Below are positions 24,301 through 32,646 of a DNA stretch of 39,447 bases, piece after piece (position 1 is the stretch's first letter; every line of letters begins with the position of its first letter). Source of the stretch: an uncultured Lachnospiraceae bacterium (GTDB taxonomy: Bacteria > Bacillota > Clostridia > Lachnospirales > Lachnospiraceae). A program made the translations under genes and the position numbers. The notes under the pieces are model-generated. The model ran no database searches. It was not told where the DNA came from and saw only the letters and a program-made list of their open reading frames with translations. Location: positions 1 to 39,447 of the forward strand of contig CAJUQZ010000021.1 of NCBI GenBank assembly GCA_910588755.1, read 5' to 3'.

Positions 24301-24407
24301 GGGCGGAAAAGCAAAAGGATTCTTCCTGGTAGGTGTTACTTTTTATGGAAAAATCCGTATCTGTATGGTAGTATAATCATATGAAAAATGATCGAGGAGG
24401 AGAGACA

Positions 24408-24923
24408 ATGCACGACATTCATATCAACACAGAGCGTTTGTTGCTGCGCCCCCTGAAAATAGAGGACGCGGAGGAAGTGTTTGAGTGGGTTCGCGATGAA
24501 AGAGTCGCAAGATATATGGTCTACACGACGTATACGGATATTGAACAGGTGCGGGCTTGGCTGGCTAGTCTCGAACAGGACACGGGCACGTACAATTTTG
24601 GCTTTGAGCGTATTGCAGATGGCAGGCTGATTGGCAGCGGCGATATTGGCTGGAATCCCCGGAAAGGCAGCTGGGGATTTGGATATAATTTCCGCTATGA
24701 CTGCTGGGGGGTGGGATATGCCACAGAGGCCGTGCAGGCAATGATAAATTATGCCCGCGTAAACTTTGGCGCGCGAAAATTTGCTTCGTCACATTGCGAG
24801 CCCAATCTGGCTTCGGGAAATGTGATGAAAAAGTGCGGGCTTCATTTTGTGGGGTATGGAACGTTCCAGAAGCTGGACGGAAGCGCACAGATGCGGTCAA
24901 TGGAATATGAAGGAGAACTGTAG
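24408..24923 (+). CDS. GNAT acetyltransferase, RimJ/RimL type
   Basis: A 171-residue acetyltransferase that begins INTERLLLRPLKIEDAEEVF, typical of the RimJ/RimL group. The acetyl-CoA region is YDCWGVGYATEAV, and EPNLASGNVMKKCGL is the C-terminal motif. GAGGAGG before 24408 fixes the start over an ATG 27 bases earlier. TATAAT at 24372-24377 may be its -10, but no clear -35 is seen. Acceptor unknown. Confidence 0.93.
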   Translation: MHDIHINTERLLLRPLKIEDAEEVFEWVRDERVARYMVYTTYTDIEQVRAWLASLEQDTGTYNFGFERIADGRLIGSGDIGWNPRKGSWGFGYNFRYDCWGVGYATEAVQAMINYARVNFGARKFASSHCEPNLASGNVMKKCGLHFVGYGTFQKLDGSAQMRSMEYEGEL

Positions 24924-25085
24924 TTTGCATCTTGCGCATGGTTTCTGGCTGGTCGTACAGGGGATATAAAAGGCGGGTGTGGTAGTGCGTGTACGCAGAA
25001 CATAAAGAAATTAGCGGTTGATGCATTTTGGCAGCACATGGGATATAGGGGAATCAATGGTTGATGCGCTTGGAGAGGGGAATAT

Positions 25086-25574
25086 ATGATTATAAGGGAT
25101 TGTAAAGGAAATGAACTGGTGGAGATTCTTGACATGGATGAGCACAGCGCACTTGAGCGGTATACTCCTGTCACGCACTGTCTGGCGGTCGTGATGGTAG
25201 GCGGGGACTACCTGCTTGGGTGGAATCGCTGGCGGAAGGACTGGGAGATTTTTGGCGGGTGTATGGAGCAGGGAGAGACCATGCGTGAATGTATCACGCG
25301 CGAGCTGCTTGAGGAGATCGGTCTTTCAGACTTGTCAGTTGATTACATAGGACTAATGCGCCTGAAATTGATGCCGGACTATTTTTCAACCGAGCGCCGC
25401 GAGGAATACGGCGGTTTATACGGCGTAATGCTGCAGCCTGGGGATATGCAGCGGATTGAGCGCTACCGGAAGGACCGGGAAGAAATAGAAAAGATTGCTT
25501 TATTGAAAGACATTCCAGAAGGAGAAAAAATTGCAGAGATTGACAGGGCGCTGTTAAGCTATTATAACAAGTAA
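25086..25574 (+). CDS. NUDIX hydrolase
   Basis: A 162-residue pyrophosphohydrolase. The Nudix box is complete: GCMEQGE, then TMRECIT and RELLEEIGL, matching GX5EX7REUXEEXGU, and it would bind Mg and cleave a nucleoside diphosphate linked to another group. The N-terminus (MIIRDCKGNELVEIL) is typical of small housecleaning forms. GGAGAGGGG lies just upstream. It may share a transcript with the next gene (40 bases). Substrate unknown. Confidence 0.95.
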   Translation: MIIRDCKGNELVEILDMDEHSALERYTPVTHCLAVVMVGGDYLLGWNRWRKDWEIFGGCMEQGETMRECITRELLEEIGLSDLSVDYIGLMRLKLMPDYFSTERREEYGGLYGVMLQPGDMQRIERYRKDREEIEKIALLKDIPEGEKIAEIDRALLSYYNK

Positions 25575-25614
25575 AATCATAAGGGATACGTTGGAAAAGG
25601 AGCGTGAAGGAACT

Positions 25615-25983
25615 ATGGATTTTCAGTATGTACGGATTCAGGGAAGGGAATTGTCTTATGTGACAAAGGCGCCCAAAGGGATTTTTGCCATGTGCTGGCG
25701 CATGATCTATGACGGCGTGATGAGCGGGGAGGATGCAGCGTGTTTTAAGGCAGTCAACCAATGGTTTGAGGACAACCTTCCAAATCCAGAGGTCTGCCTT
25801 TCAGGCGATCAGGCGGTCATTACCTATTTCAAGACAAAATCCACACAGGAGATGCTGCGGCAGCTTGAACCAGCGATGCAGTTGTTAAAGAAATATAACC
25901 ACCCATTTGATATGGTGTATACAAATGATATAGGAGAGATTGTGTATGAAGATAAATGGCAGGTTGCCGTTAAGGTAGGTTAG
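25615..25983 (+). CDS. Hypothetical protein, 122 aa
   Basis: A compact soluble protein with no named family that I recognise. The start at 25615 (MDFQYVR) is chosen over a TTG 24 bases upstream because AAGGAAC and AAAAGGAGCG sit in between. It is tyrosine- and tryptophan-rich, with a late DMVYTNDIGEIVYEDKWQVAV strand pair. It follows the NUDIX gene and precedes the BceR-like regulator, but it has no evident link to either. Confidence 0.75.
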   Translation: MDFQYVRIQGRELSYVTKAPKGIFAMCWRMIYDGVMSGEDAACFKAVNQWFEDNLPNPEVCLSGDQAVITYFKTKSTQEMLRQLEPAMQLLKKYNHPFDMVYTNDIGEIVYEDKWQVAVKVG

Positions 25984-26050
25984 GAACTTTAAATAAGGAA
26001 CTGTATGTGGCACAGGAACATAAAATCATTGGGAAAGGGTGACATCAGAC

Positions 26051-26725
26051 ATGCATATTGTAATCATTGAGGACGAACCAGCGATCCGGCAGGAGCTGAA
26101 GCTTCTTCTGGAAAACGCACTCTACCAGGTTACAGCGCCCAGTGAATTTCATGACACAGCATCTATAGCGCTGGCAGCAGAGCCGGATCTGATCCTGTTG
26201 GACATCAGGCTGCCGGAGGAATCAGGTTTTGATGTGTGCACCAAAATCCGCGCGGCGTCCGAAGTTCCAGTAATTTTTTTAACCAGTCAGACTGACGCGG
26301 CGGACGAGCTGAACGGAATGTTAAAGGGCGGGGATGACTATATCACCAAACCATTTTATCCGCCGCTGCTCTTAGCGCGCATTGCGGCCGTCCTGAAAAG
26401 GACGAAAAAGAGCGCCGGAAACGGGAAGGAGCTGGATAAGTTAGAATATAAGGGCGTGGCGCTGGATATTGCGCGCGGAAGTATCCACTGTCAGGGCGGG
26501 CAGGCGGACCTGACTAAAAATGAGTTTAAAATTCTCTATTACCTGTTTCAGAATACGGGCAGGATCGTGCCGCGCATGGAGCTTGTTGAATATTTGTGGG
26601 ACAATCAGGTCTTTATCGACGACAATACGCTGAGCGTCAATATGACACGCATCCGGGCAAAGTTAGAGCAGCTTGGCGTGCATGGTTTTGTGGAGACAAA
26701 GCGGGGAATGGGGTATCGTCTATGA
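26051..26725 (+). CDS. OmpR/PhoB-type response regulator, BceR-like
   Basis: A 224-residue regulator. Receiver domain: EDE near 8, phosphoacceptor Asp51 in LILLDIRLPE, Thr in IFLTSQ and Lys in DYITKPF. A winged-helix DNA-binding domain at about 128-224 ends FVETKRGMGYRL. It pairs with the kinase that overlaps by four bases (ATGA). In Bce systems the regulator turns on the neighbouring ABC transporter when antimicrobial peptides such as bacitracin are being handled. The start at 26051 has AAGGGTG upstream; an in-frame GTG at 26039 is less likely. Confidence 0.93.
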   Translation: MHIVIIEDEPAIRQELKLLLENALYQVTAPSEFHDTASIALAAEPDLILLDIRLPEESGFDVCTKIRAASEVPVIFLTSQTDAADELNGMLKGGDDYITKPFYPPLLLARIAAVLKRTKKSAGNGKELDKLEYKGVALDIARGSIHCQGGQADLTKNEFKILYYLFQNTGRIVPRMELVEYLWDNQVFIDDNTLSVNMTRIRAKLEQLGVHGFVETKRGMGYRL

Positions 26726-27741
26726 ATGTCATATCATTTCTGAAGGACAAACTGATGTTGTTTCTCCTGCATATGGTCTGCATGATGGCGCTTTGCAGTT
26801 TTCTGATGGCGACGGGATATCAGAGAGCTGCGTGTCTGCTGGTCTGGATTTGCTGGATTCTGGTGCTTTTTACCTGGACTGTCTGCGAATACCAGAAAAG
26901 AAAGCGGTATTTCTCCAAGATGGAAACGGTGCTTGCACAGATTGACCAGCGGTTTCTGCTAGGGGAGATGATGCCTTATTCAGAGCGGCTTGAGGACCAG
27001 CTTTACCGGGAGATGATACGCATGTCCAACCGCTCTGTGATTGAGAAAATCCGTGCGGCGGAGGAGACCAAAAATGATTACCGCGAATATATAGAGAGCT
27101 GGGTGCATGAGATTAAGGCGCCCATCACCAGCGTCGCACTGATGTGCGAAAACCACAGGAGCGAGGTCACGCGGCGCATCAGCAGTGAGAATGGAAAGAT
27201 TGAAAATTACGTGGACATGGCGCTGTACTATGCGCGGTCTGACGAAGTGTACAAGGACTATCTGATCCAGGAGACGGACTTAGCGGCAGTGGCTGCAGAG
27301 GTGGTGGGGCGCGGCAAGTATTATTTCATACAAAATGCGGTGCGGGTGGAGATTGACTGTAAGGACTGTGTTTTGACAGACAGGAAATGGATCGCCTTTA
27401 TCCTGAACCAGATCCTGCAAAACAGTCTCAAATACAGGCGCGCGACAGACGCGTGTATACGGATTTACACGGTAAAGGAGCCAAAAAATGTCCGGCTGGT
27501 GGTCGAGGATAACGGCATTGGAATCAAGGAGGAGGAAGTCCCCCGCATCTTTGAGAAGAATTTTACAGGGACAAACGGGAGAAACCATGAGCGCTCCACG
27601 GGAATGGGCTTGTATCTGTGCGAGAAGCTCTGCACAAAGCTTGGCATCGGGATTCACGCAGCGTCGGAGGAGCACGTTGGAACGAAGGTGATGCTTGAGT
27701 TTCCGGTTGGTACGTATTTCATATCAGAAACGAAGTCTTAA
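26722..27741 (+). CDS. Intramembrane-sensing histidine kinase, BceS-like
   Basis: A 339-residue kinase with two membrane helices in the first 60 residues joined by a very short loop, the hallmark of kinases that sense through a partner ABC transporter. The phosphorylation box SWVHEIKAPITS has His129. The ATPase part has the N box QNSLKYR, then DNGIGIKEEEVPRIF and STGMGLYL. The start overlaps the regulator stop as ATGA. It belongs with the BceAB-like transporter 186 bases downstream. Confidence 0.93.
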   Translation: MNVISFLKDKLMLFLLHMVCMMALCSFLMATGYQRAACLLVWICWILVLFTWTVCEYQKRKRYFSKMETVLAQIDQRFLLGEMMPYSERLEDQLYREMIRMSNRSVIEKIRAAEETKNDYREYIESWVHEIKAPITSVALMCENHRSEVTRRISSENGKIENYVDMALYYARSDEVYKDYLIQETDLAAVAAEVVGRGKYYFIQNAVRVEIDCKDCVLTDRKWIAFILNQILQNSLKYRRATDACIRIYTVKEPKNVRLVVEDNGIGIKEEEVPRIFEKNFTGTNGRNHERSTGMGLYLCEKLCTKLGIGIHAASEEHVGTKVMLEFPVGTYFISETKS

Positions 27742-27883
27742 TTCTCATAGCTGTCGTTGCCATCAGGAGCCGTAGCCCTAAGGAACCTTTCAAAAATGTA
27801 AGATTACTGCAAGCGACATTGATACCATTTCGCTGCCAAATCTGGTAATATGGATAAAACCCAATGAAATAAAGGAGGCGGCT

Positions 27884-27988
27884 ATGATTAGAAATAGCGC
27901 AAAACAGTTAGAAAGAGAGGTGCGGGGATGGGTCCATATATCAATGTGTGTGATGTGGAGAAATATTACGGCAGCGAGGCGGGGATGA
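27884..27988 (+). CDS. Candidate 34-residue small ORF overlapping the BceA-like start
   Basis: ATG at 27884 follows a perfect AAAGGAGG by five bases, better than the site of the ABC gene itself. The frame begins MIRNSAKQLEREVRGW and runs 61 bases into the ABC gene in another frame. It could be a leader whose translation feeds ribosomes to 27928, or a decayed gene start. A weak promoter with TAATAT at 27846 lies upstream. Confidence 0.35.
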   Translation: MIRNSAKQLEREVRGWVHISMCVMWRNITAARRG

Positions 27989-28686
27989 CCAAGGCGGTTG
28001 ACCGCGTGAGTTTTCAGGTGGCGGAGGGAGAGTTTGTCGGTGTGATGGGGGCGTCTGGCTCTGGCAAGACGACGCTGCTCAACATGCTCTCCACGATTGA
28101 CCGCGTGACGGCGGGACATATCTATTATCAGAATACAGATATCACGCTGCTAAAGCCCAACCGACTTGCCAGGTTCCGCAAGGAAAACCTGGGGTTTGTG
28201 TTTCAGGAGTACAACTTGCTCGACACGTTGACGATCGGGGAAAATATCGCGCTTGCGATGACACTTCAGAAAAAGAGTAAAAAAGTAATCAAAAAAGACA
28301 GCGAGGAGATGATGCGGTTACTTGGCATTTGGGAGATCCGTGACAAATTTCCCTATCAAGTCTCAGGAGGGCAGAAGCAGCGCTGTGCCTGCGCGCGGGC
28401 ACTCGTCAACCATCCGAAGCTCCTTCTGGCTGACGAGCCTACGGGCAACCTGGACAGCAGATCCAGCGAGGCCGTCATAGAGGCGTTCGTCACGGCAAAG
28501 AAGAATCTGGGCGCCACGATTCTGATGGTGACGCATGACAGCCTCTCGGCAAGCTACTGTGACCGTGTGATCCTGATGAGGGATGGCGTTGTCTGTGACG
28601 AGATGGAGAATAAAGGAGGGCGGCGGAAGTTTTTTAATGAACTGATGGATGCCCTTAGAAAACTGAATGGTGATGAGCAATTATGA
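27928..28686 (+). CDS. ABC transporter ATP-binding protein, BceA-like
   Basis: A 252-residue ATPase. Walker A GASGSGKTT is near 42-50, the Q-loop is in VFQEYNLLDTLT, the signature VSGGQKQR near 147, Walker B LLLADEPTGNLD and the switch His in MVTHD. The pattern (DEPTGNLD, FQEYNLLDTLT) is that of the MacB/BceA group that powers FtsX-type permeases. It overlaps the permease gene by four bases. The product should work with the permease to remove cell-wall-acting peptides and report flux to the kinase. Confidence 0.95.
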   Translation: MGPYINVCDVEKYYGSEAGMTKAVDRVSFQVAEGEFVGVMGASGSGKTTLLNMLSTIDRVTAGHIYYQNTDITLLKPNRLARFRKENLGFVFQEYNLLDTLTIGENIALAMTLQKKSKKVIKKDSEEMMRLLGIWEIRDKFPYQVSGGQKQRCACARALVNHPKLLLADEPTGNLDSRSSEAVIEAFVTAKKNLGATILMVTHDSLSASYCDRVILMRDGVVCDEMENKGGRRKFFNELMDALRKLNGDEQL

Positions 28687-30809
28687 CATTAAACAAAATT
28701 TTCACGAAGCTGCGGAAATATAATAAGAAGAATTATCATCAGCTCAAATTTTGCTTCGCGTTTGCGGTGATGTTGGTCGCTTCCTTTATCTCCACCGTGT
28801 TAAACCCGGCGATTCAGAATGTGCTGCCCCTGGGCGGTGATTCAAGGAAATTTGTCTACCTGATCTTTGCGATCGCCGTTGTTGGCTGCTTTGTCTTCAT
28901 TATTTATGCCGCACAGCTATTTTTGCGGTATCGCAGCCGGGAGATTGGTGTGTTTCTGGCATTGGGGGCGGAGAAAAAGCAATTGTCAAAGGCCTTGTAT
29001 GTAGAGCTATTCAGGATAGGAACGGCCTGCACGCTTGTCGGGATACTGGCGGGTGCGGTGCTTTCGTACCTTGTGCTGTGGCTTTTCTGGGTACTGTTTC
29101 CATTTGGCATAGAACGGCCTGTGTTGGTCTCGGCGGGGGGAATTGTGGTAGCTGTTTTGCTCAGTGCACTCATGATGATGTGCATGATGATTCTCGCTGT
29201 GTTGTTTATGAAGCGGACAAATATCATTGATATACTAAACGAACAGCGCACCAATGAGACTGTCAGGCGGGAGCCTGGCCGGGGATATTTTATCACTGGC
29301 GCAGCAGGTCTAGTGCTGGGGCTTGTGATTACAGTGGTGGTGGCACCAATCTATTCAAGGGCGGCAAAACGCACCCTTGGCATCTGGGTCAATCTCTTTT
29401 ATATCGTGGCGCTGTTTGGGCTGTACAGGGTGTTAGTCTATTCTATCTCAGTGCATAGGAGAGGGAAAAAGCCTCAGAAATATTACAAAAACCTGATTTC
29501 GTTTGGCATGCTGAAATTTCAGGGGCGCTCTGTCGTCTGGAATATGCTGATCGTATGTCTGCTGATCGTGTGCAGCCTTTTTGCCTGCCTGTACACACCG
29601 GAGAGGTATCTGTCACAGAGGGAGGCACTTGATGAAATCCCTGTGGATTATGTGATTTCCTATCCGCTGTCCGCGGACGAGCTGGACAGGGCAGACATTG
29701 AACGCCTGGCAGAGCAGTATGGTATGGCGGTCACTGATTACCGCGAGGGGATGTTTATACGCCTGCTGGGCAGCGGCGTGAACCGCGAAGATGTGGATGA
29801 CAGCGGGAAAATAATTGAGATCTACGAGAAGGAGTGTTATTATTATTCCTTTATCGACGAGACAACATTTCGGGCAGTCACCGGTGAGGAGCTGTCCGTC
29901 GAGGACGGAACGTACTGGCTGATCCGGAGCAGCAGCATGTATGAAAATATATATCAACGGTATGATGACCTGGACTATGTGCAGAATGTCGATGCAGGTG
30001 TGGAAAAACATCTCGCGTATGCCGGGACGGTGGAATACAGCGGTCTGGTGATGGGGAGCGGATTTGGCGGAAGGTCAAGATATGTGATCAGCGATGCGGA
30101 TTACGCGGAATTAAAGCACCAGCTTCCAGAGCAGATGTGCATGAAAAGCATTCTGTTCAATGTGGAGGACCTGGAGGCTTCTGAGGCCTTTGCCAGGGCG
30201 CTCTACAGGGAATTTTGCAACAGGGCTTCGTCCGACATGCTAAAAATGAGCCTGTATGACGAGCATCAGGAGGAGGCTGCGCTGCGGACAAAGGGGTATT
30301 ATGGATACGCGGATCTGGTCACGCCAGACCCGGAGCATTCGGAGGAATACTGCGACTGGAAATACATGCCATCCTTCAAGGTTCTGGACATCACCAACGC
30401 CTTTGTCTCCTTTGGTGTTTTCTATATGCTGTTTATCTATGTGGCGGTGATTTGCCTTGCGTCTGTGGCGGTTATCTCGTATACGAGAAGCATGACTGTA
30501 GCGGTCAAAAACAGGCAGATCTTTGAGGATGTGCGAAAGCTGGGAGGGGACCGCGATTATATCAGGCGGATTCTGGCGGACCAGGTGCGCAGAGTGTACA
30601 CGCTGCCGACCGTTATGGGTTGCATTATCATGCTGGTTTGGTATCCGCTGATTCTGTGGCAGAATGACGGGCGGTTCACATCAACTGACTGTACAGCTGT
30701 CGTGGTGGAGCTTGTTCTCTGTGTGCTTATCGCATTGTATCAATATGCTATATACAAGATCTCGATGCGGCAGGGGGAGAAGGTGGTCATGAAGGATGCG
30801 GGAATGTAG
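28683..30809 (+). CDS. ABC transporter permease, BceB-like (FtsX family)
   Basis: A 708-residue membrane protein with about ten hydrophobic helices. Helices 1-7 are in the first 320 residues, then a large extracytoplasmic domain of roughly 230 residues, then three helices in the last 150. This is the BceB layout, where the big loop binds the peptide or lipid carrier. Two FtsX-like regions surround the loop. It overlaps bceA-like by ATGA. The last 50 bases are duplicated just downstream. Confidence 0.93.
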   Translation: MTLNKIFTKLRKYNKKNYHQLKFCFAFAVMLVASFISTVLNPAIQNVLPLGGDSRKFVYLIFAIAVVGCFVFIIYAAQLFLRYRSREIGVFLALGAEKKQLSKALYVELFRIGTACTLVGILAGAVLSYLVLWLFWVLFPFGIERPVLVSAGGIVVAVLLSALMMMCMMILAVLFMKRTNIIDILNEQRTNETVRREPGRGYFITGAAGLVLGLVITVVVAPIYSRAAKRTLGIWVNLFYIVALFGLYRVLVYSISVHRRGKKPQKYYKNLISFGMLKFQGRSVVWNMLIVCLLIVCSLFACLYTPERYLSQREALDEIPVDYVISYPLSADELDRADIERLAEQYGMAVTDYREGMFIRLLGSGVNREDVDDSGKIIEIYEKECYYYSFIDETTFRAVTGEELSVEDGTYWLIRSSSMYENIYQRYDDLDYVQNVDAGVEKHLAYAGTVEYSGLVMGSGFGGRSRYVISDADYAELKHQLPEQMCMKSILFNVEDLEASEAFARALYREFCNRASSDMLKMSLYDEHQEEAALRTKGYYGYADLVTPDPEHSEEYCDWKYMPSFKVLDITNAFVSFGVFYMLFIYVAVICLASVAVISYTRSMTVAVKNRQIFEDVRKLGGDRDYIRRILADQVRRVYTLPTVMGCIIMLVWYPLILWQNDGRFTSTDCTAVVVELVLCVLIALYQYAIYKISMRQGEKVVMKDAGM

Positions 30810-30896
30810 GTGTGCCCCATTGTATCAGTATGCTGCCTGTGGGGGCTGGATACGGCAGGGGGAGAGGGTGATCATGAAAGATGCAAGAATACAGGC
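30761..30896 (+). repeat. Direct duplication of the 3' end of the BceB-like gene
   Basis: About 50 bases ending the permease gene (30761-30811; CGGCAGGGGGAGAAGG then TGGTCATGAAGGATGC) recur at 30846-30896 with about 80% identity (CGGCAGGGGGAGAGGG then TGATCATGAAAGATGC). The second copy carries the G-rich ribosome binding site and start codon region of the next gene. Confidence 0.8.
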
Positions 30897-31339
30897 TGCG
30901 AATTACGGAAATTGACAATTTTGCCATCATTTCAGCGCGTGTCCTGGGAATGCTAATCCAAAAGATCAGCGCGTCGGACAGCTGTGCTTTGGAGTTTCCT
31001 GTCGAGTCCATCATGCCGCCGGGTTTTACGCAGTATCTGGTGAAGGTGATCAATTGTAACCGGGAAAACAGGCTGTTTCAGTACGCCCAGATTCAGGAGG
31101 GGCCCATAAAGGCGGAGCATGTCTACCAAATTGTACAATATCAGATGCAGCGGCTAAAAATTGAGTCGGAGGACTGCTTTCAGCGGATTATCCTTTACAC
31201 TGGCAACACTACGGCGTCGATGAAGTACAGGGTGGTAGCCAGGGAGGCTTTCTTTTGTATCTGTAGGAATGAGGACAGCAGGTTCATTTATATTTTTCCG
31301 GATGGGAGACAGGAAAGCGTTTGCAAACATCGTTTCTAA
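30881..31339 (+). CDS. Hypothetical protein, 152 aa
   Basis: A soluble protein of unknown family, beginning MQEYRLRITEIDNFAIISAR and ending with a basic CKHRF. It contains DCFQRIILYTGNTTASMKYR and IYIFPDGRQESV, suggesting an alpha/beta fold. The start lies inside the duplicated tail of the permease gene, so its translation signals may have been acquired through that duplication. No link to the Bce module is evident beyond position. Confidence 0.65.
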   Translation: MQEYRLRITEIDNFAIISARVLGMLIQKISASDSCALEFPVESIMPPGFTQYLVKVINCNRENRLFQYAQIQEGPIKAEHVYQIVQYQMQRLKIESEDCFQRIILYTGNTTASMKYRVVAREAFFCICRNEDSRFIYIFPDGRQESVCKHRF

Positions 31340-31547
31340 AGCTTAGGCGTCTGTGCAGGCGTGTTCGAACTGCAGTGCTGTTTCGGGAGTGTCCGGACAG
31401 AAACCATCGATAATCCAGATAAAAATGGAGATTTGAATAGCCATTACTGAAATAATGCACCGCAATTCCAGACTGTGTATTGCCCAAGAGACGCAAAGAT
31501 GGTAAAGTTGTTATGAGGATGAAAAAACAGTAACGCAGGGGGAGTAT

Positions 31548-32384
31548 ATGCAGGAGTTTGACATTAAAGAATATCTTACGCGCGCAGGAATTTGCAGAAT
31601 TACAGAGCTAGATACAGCGCTCATAGAAGCCTTTGGACAAAATCAGGGCAGTCGTCATATTGAGCGGATGACGCAGTTGTTTGACCAGTCAGAGGAAAGA
31701 CTTGTGTACGGAAAAGGGGATACGCCGTATCTCCATCGCCAGGAGGAGCTTGTCGATTATCTGAACCAGAGTCTGGAGATGAGCATTCTGGCGGCGTCCT
31801 TCTATGACCGTGTTTTTTTCCGTAGGGTGATGGAATACCTGCTTCGGTATGACACATATTGGACAGGGGATATCGTAGATATCGGCTGCGGAAATGGGAT
31901 CCTGACCTGTTTTTTGGCGCTGCAGCGCCCAGGCTCGGTCGTCACAGGCCTTGAATTGTCAGGTAATGCCGTAGCCGTGGCGGAGGCGCTTGCAAAAAAA
32001 CTACAGGTAAACAATGTGCATTTTACCAGTCAAGTCATGTCCGTACAAGGGCAGTGCGATTCTTTGTTTTCCTGCCGTACAGCGCATGAAAATGTTGCAT
32101 GGAAGGCGCTCTGTGAAGAACCGGCACCTGCCATGCTGCCCATAGAGGAGCAGGCTAGACGCCACAGGGATTATGCGGGGAAGCTTGCTGCTATGGTCAG
32201 AACCGGCGGATATCTTGTCGGTGTGGAGCGCTATGAGGATGACAGCACATATGCTGGTCTGGTTCGCGCTTTAGCGCGCGCGGGACTGCATCAGGTGAGA
32301 GGAACGCACATGCAGTTTTCCTGCAAAAACGGGGACAAGACCGCCGTGTTTCAGGCGATGGTATTTCAAAAGACGGAAAAGTAA
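31548..32384 (+). CDS. Class I SAM-dependent methyltransferase
   Basis: A 278-residue protein. Motif I is IVDIGCGNGILTCFLAL (about 110-126), and acidic motif II follows in VTGLELS, together the SAM-binding Rossmann site. The N-terminal 100 residues form a separate helical part. The later region (MVRTGGYLVGVERYEDD) fits motif post-III. GGGGGAG precedes the ATG. Methyl acceptor unknown; nothing nearby suggests it. Confidence 0.85.
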   Translation: MQEFDIKEYLTRAGICRITELDTALIEAFGQNQGSRHIERMTQLFDQSEERLVYGKGDTPYLHRQEELVDYLNQSLEMSILAASFYDRVFFRRVMEYLLRYDTYWTGDIVDIGCGNGILTCFLALQRPGSVVTGLELSGNAVAVAEALAKKLQVNNVHFTSQVMSVQGQCDSLFSCRTAHENVAWKALCEEPAPAMLPIEEQARRHRDYAGKLAAMVRTGGYLVGVERYEDDSTYAGLVRALARAGLHQVRGTHMQFSCKNGDKTAVFQAMVFQKTEK

Positions 32385-32474
32385 GCGAAAAATTGACTTC
32401 CGCGTAAAAGAGAGCTACTGTCAGGGATAGATTTATACTGAAAAAAAATAAAATAAAAAAAATAAAAAAAGTAC

Positions 32475-32501
32475 TTGCATTTTTGGAGAACATGGTATAT
32501 A
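32475..32501 (+). promoter_or_regulatory. Promoter of tRNA-Gln
   Basis: TTGCAT (32475-32480) and TATACT (32496-32501), 15 bases apart, directly downstream of a long A/T-rich tract (32440-32470) that may act as an UP-type element. Confidence 0.6.
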
Positions 32502-32535
32502 CTAAATAACGTGCTACGGAACAAAGCACGAATTT

Positions 32536-32607
32536 AGCGCTATCGCCAAACGGTAAGGCAACGGACTCTGACTCCGTCATTTCAAGGTTCGAATCCTTGT
32601 AGCGCTG
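32536..32607 (+). tRNA. tRNA-Gln (anticodon CTG)
   Basis: A 72-nt cloverleaf. Acceptor stem AGCGCTA with TAGCGCT; anticodon arm ACGGA-CTCTGAC-TCCGT with anticodon CTG reading CAG; T arm contains GGTTCGAATCC. The discriminator base is G and CCA is not encoded. The D-arm GCCAAACGGTAAGGC and the variable region are normal for tRNA-Gln. Confidence 0.96.
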
Positions 32608-32610
32608 TTA

Positions 32611-32644
32611 AAAGCCTGTTGATTTTTGTTAACAGGCTTTTTGG
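32611..32644 (+). terminator. Intrinsic terminator after tRNA-Gln
   Basis: AAAGCCTGTT (32611-32620) pairs with AACAGGCTTT (32631-32640), followed by T's. It ends the tRNA transcript and may also serve the convergent Imm26 gene. Confidence 0.9.
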
Positions 32645-32646
32645 TT

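Noticed and set aside
24127..24384. 85-codon frame inside the 183-bp foldback
   Set aside because: It consists of the palindromic element translated, with no ribosome binding site.
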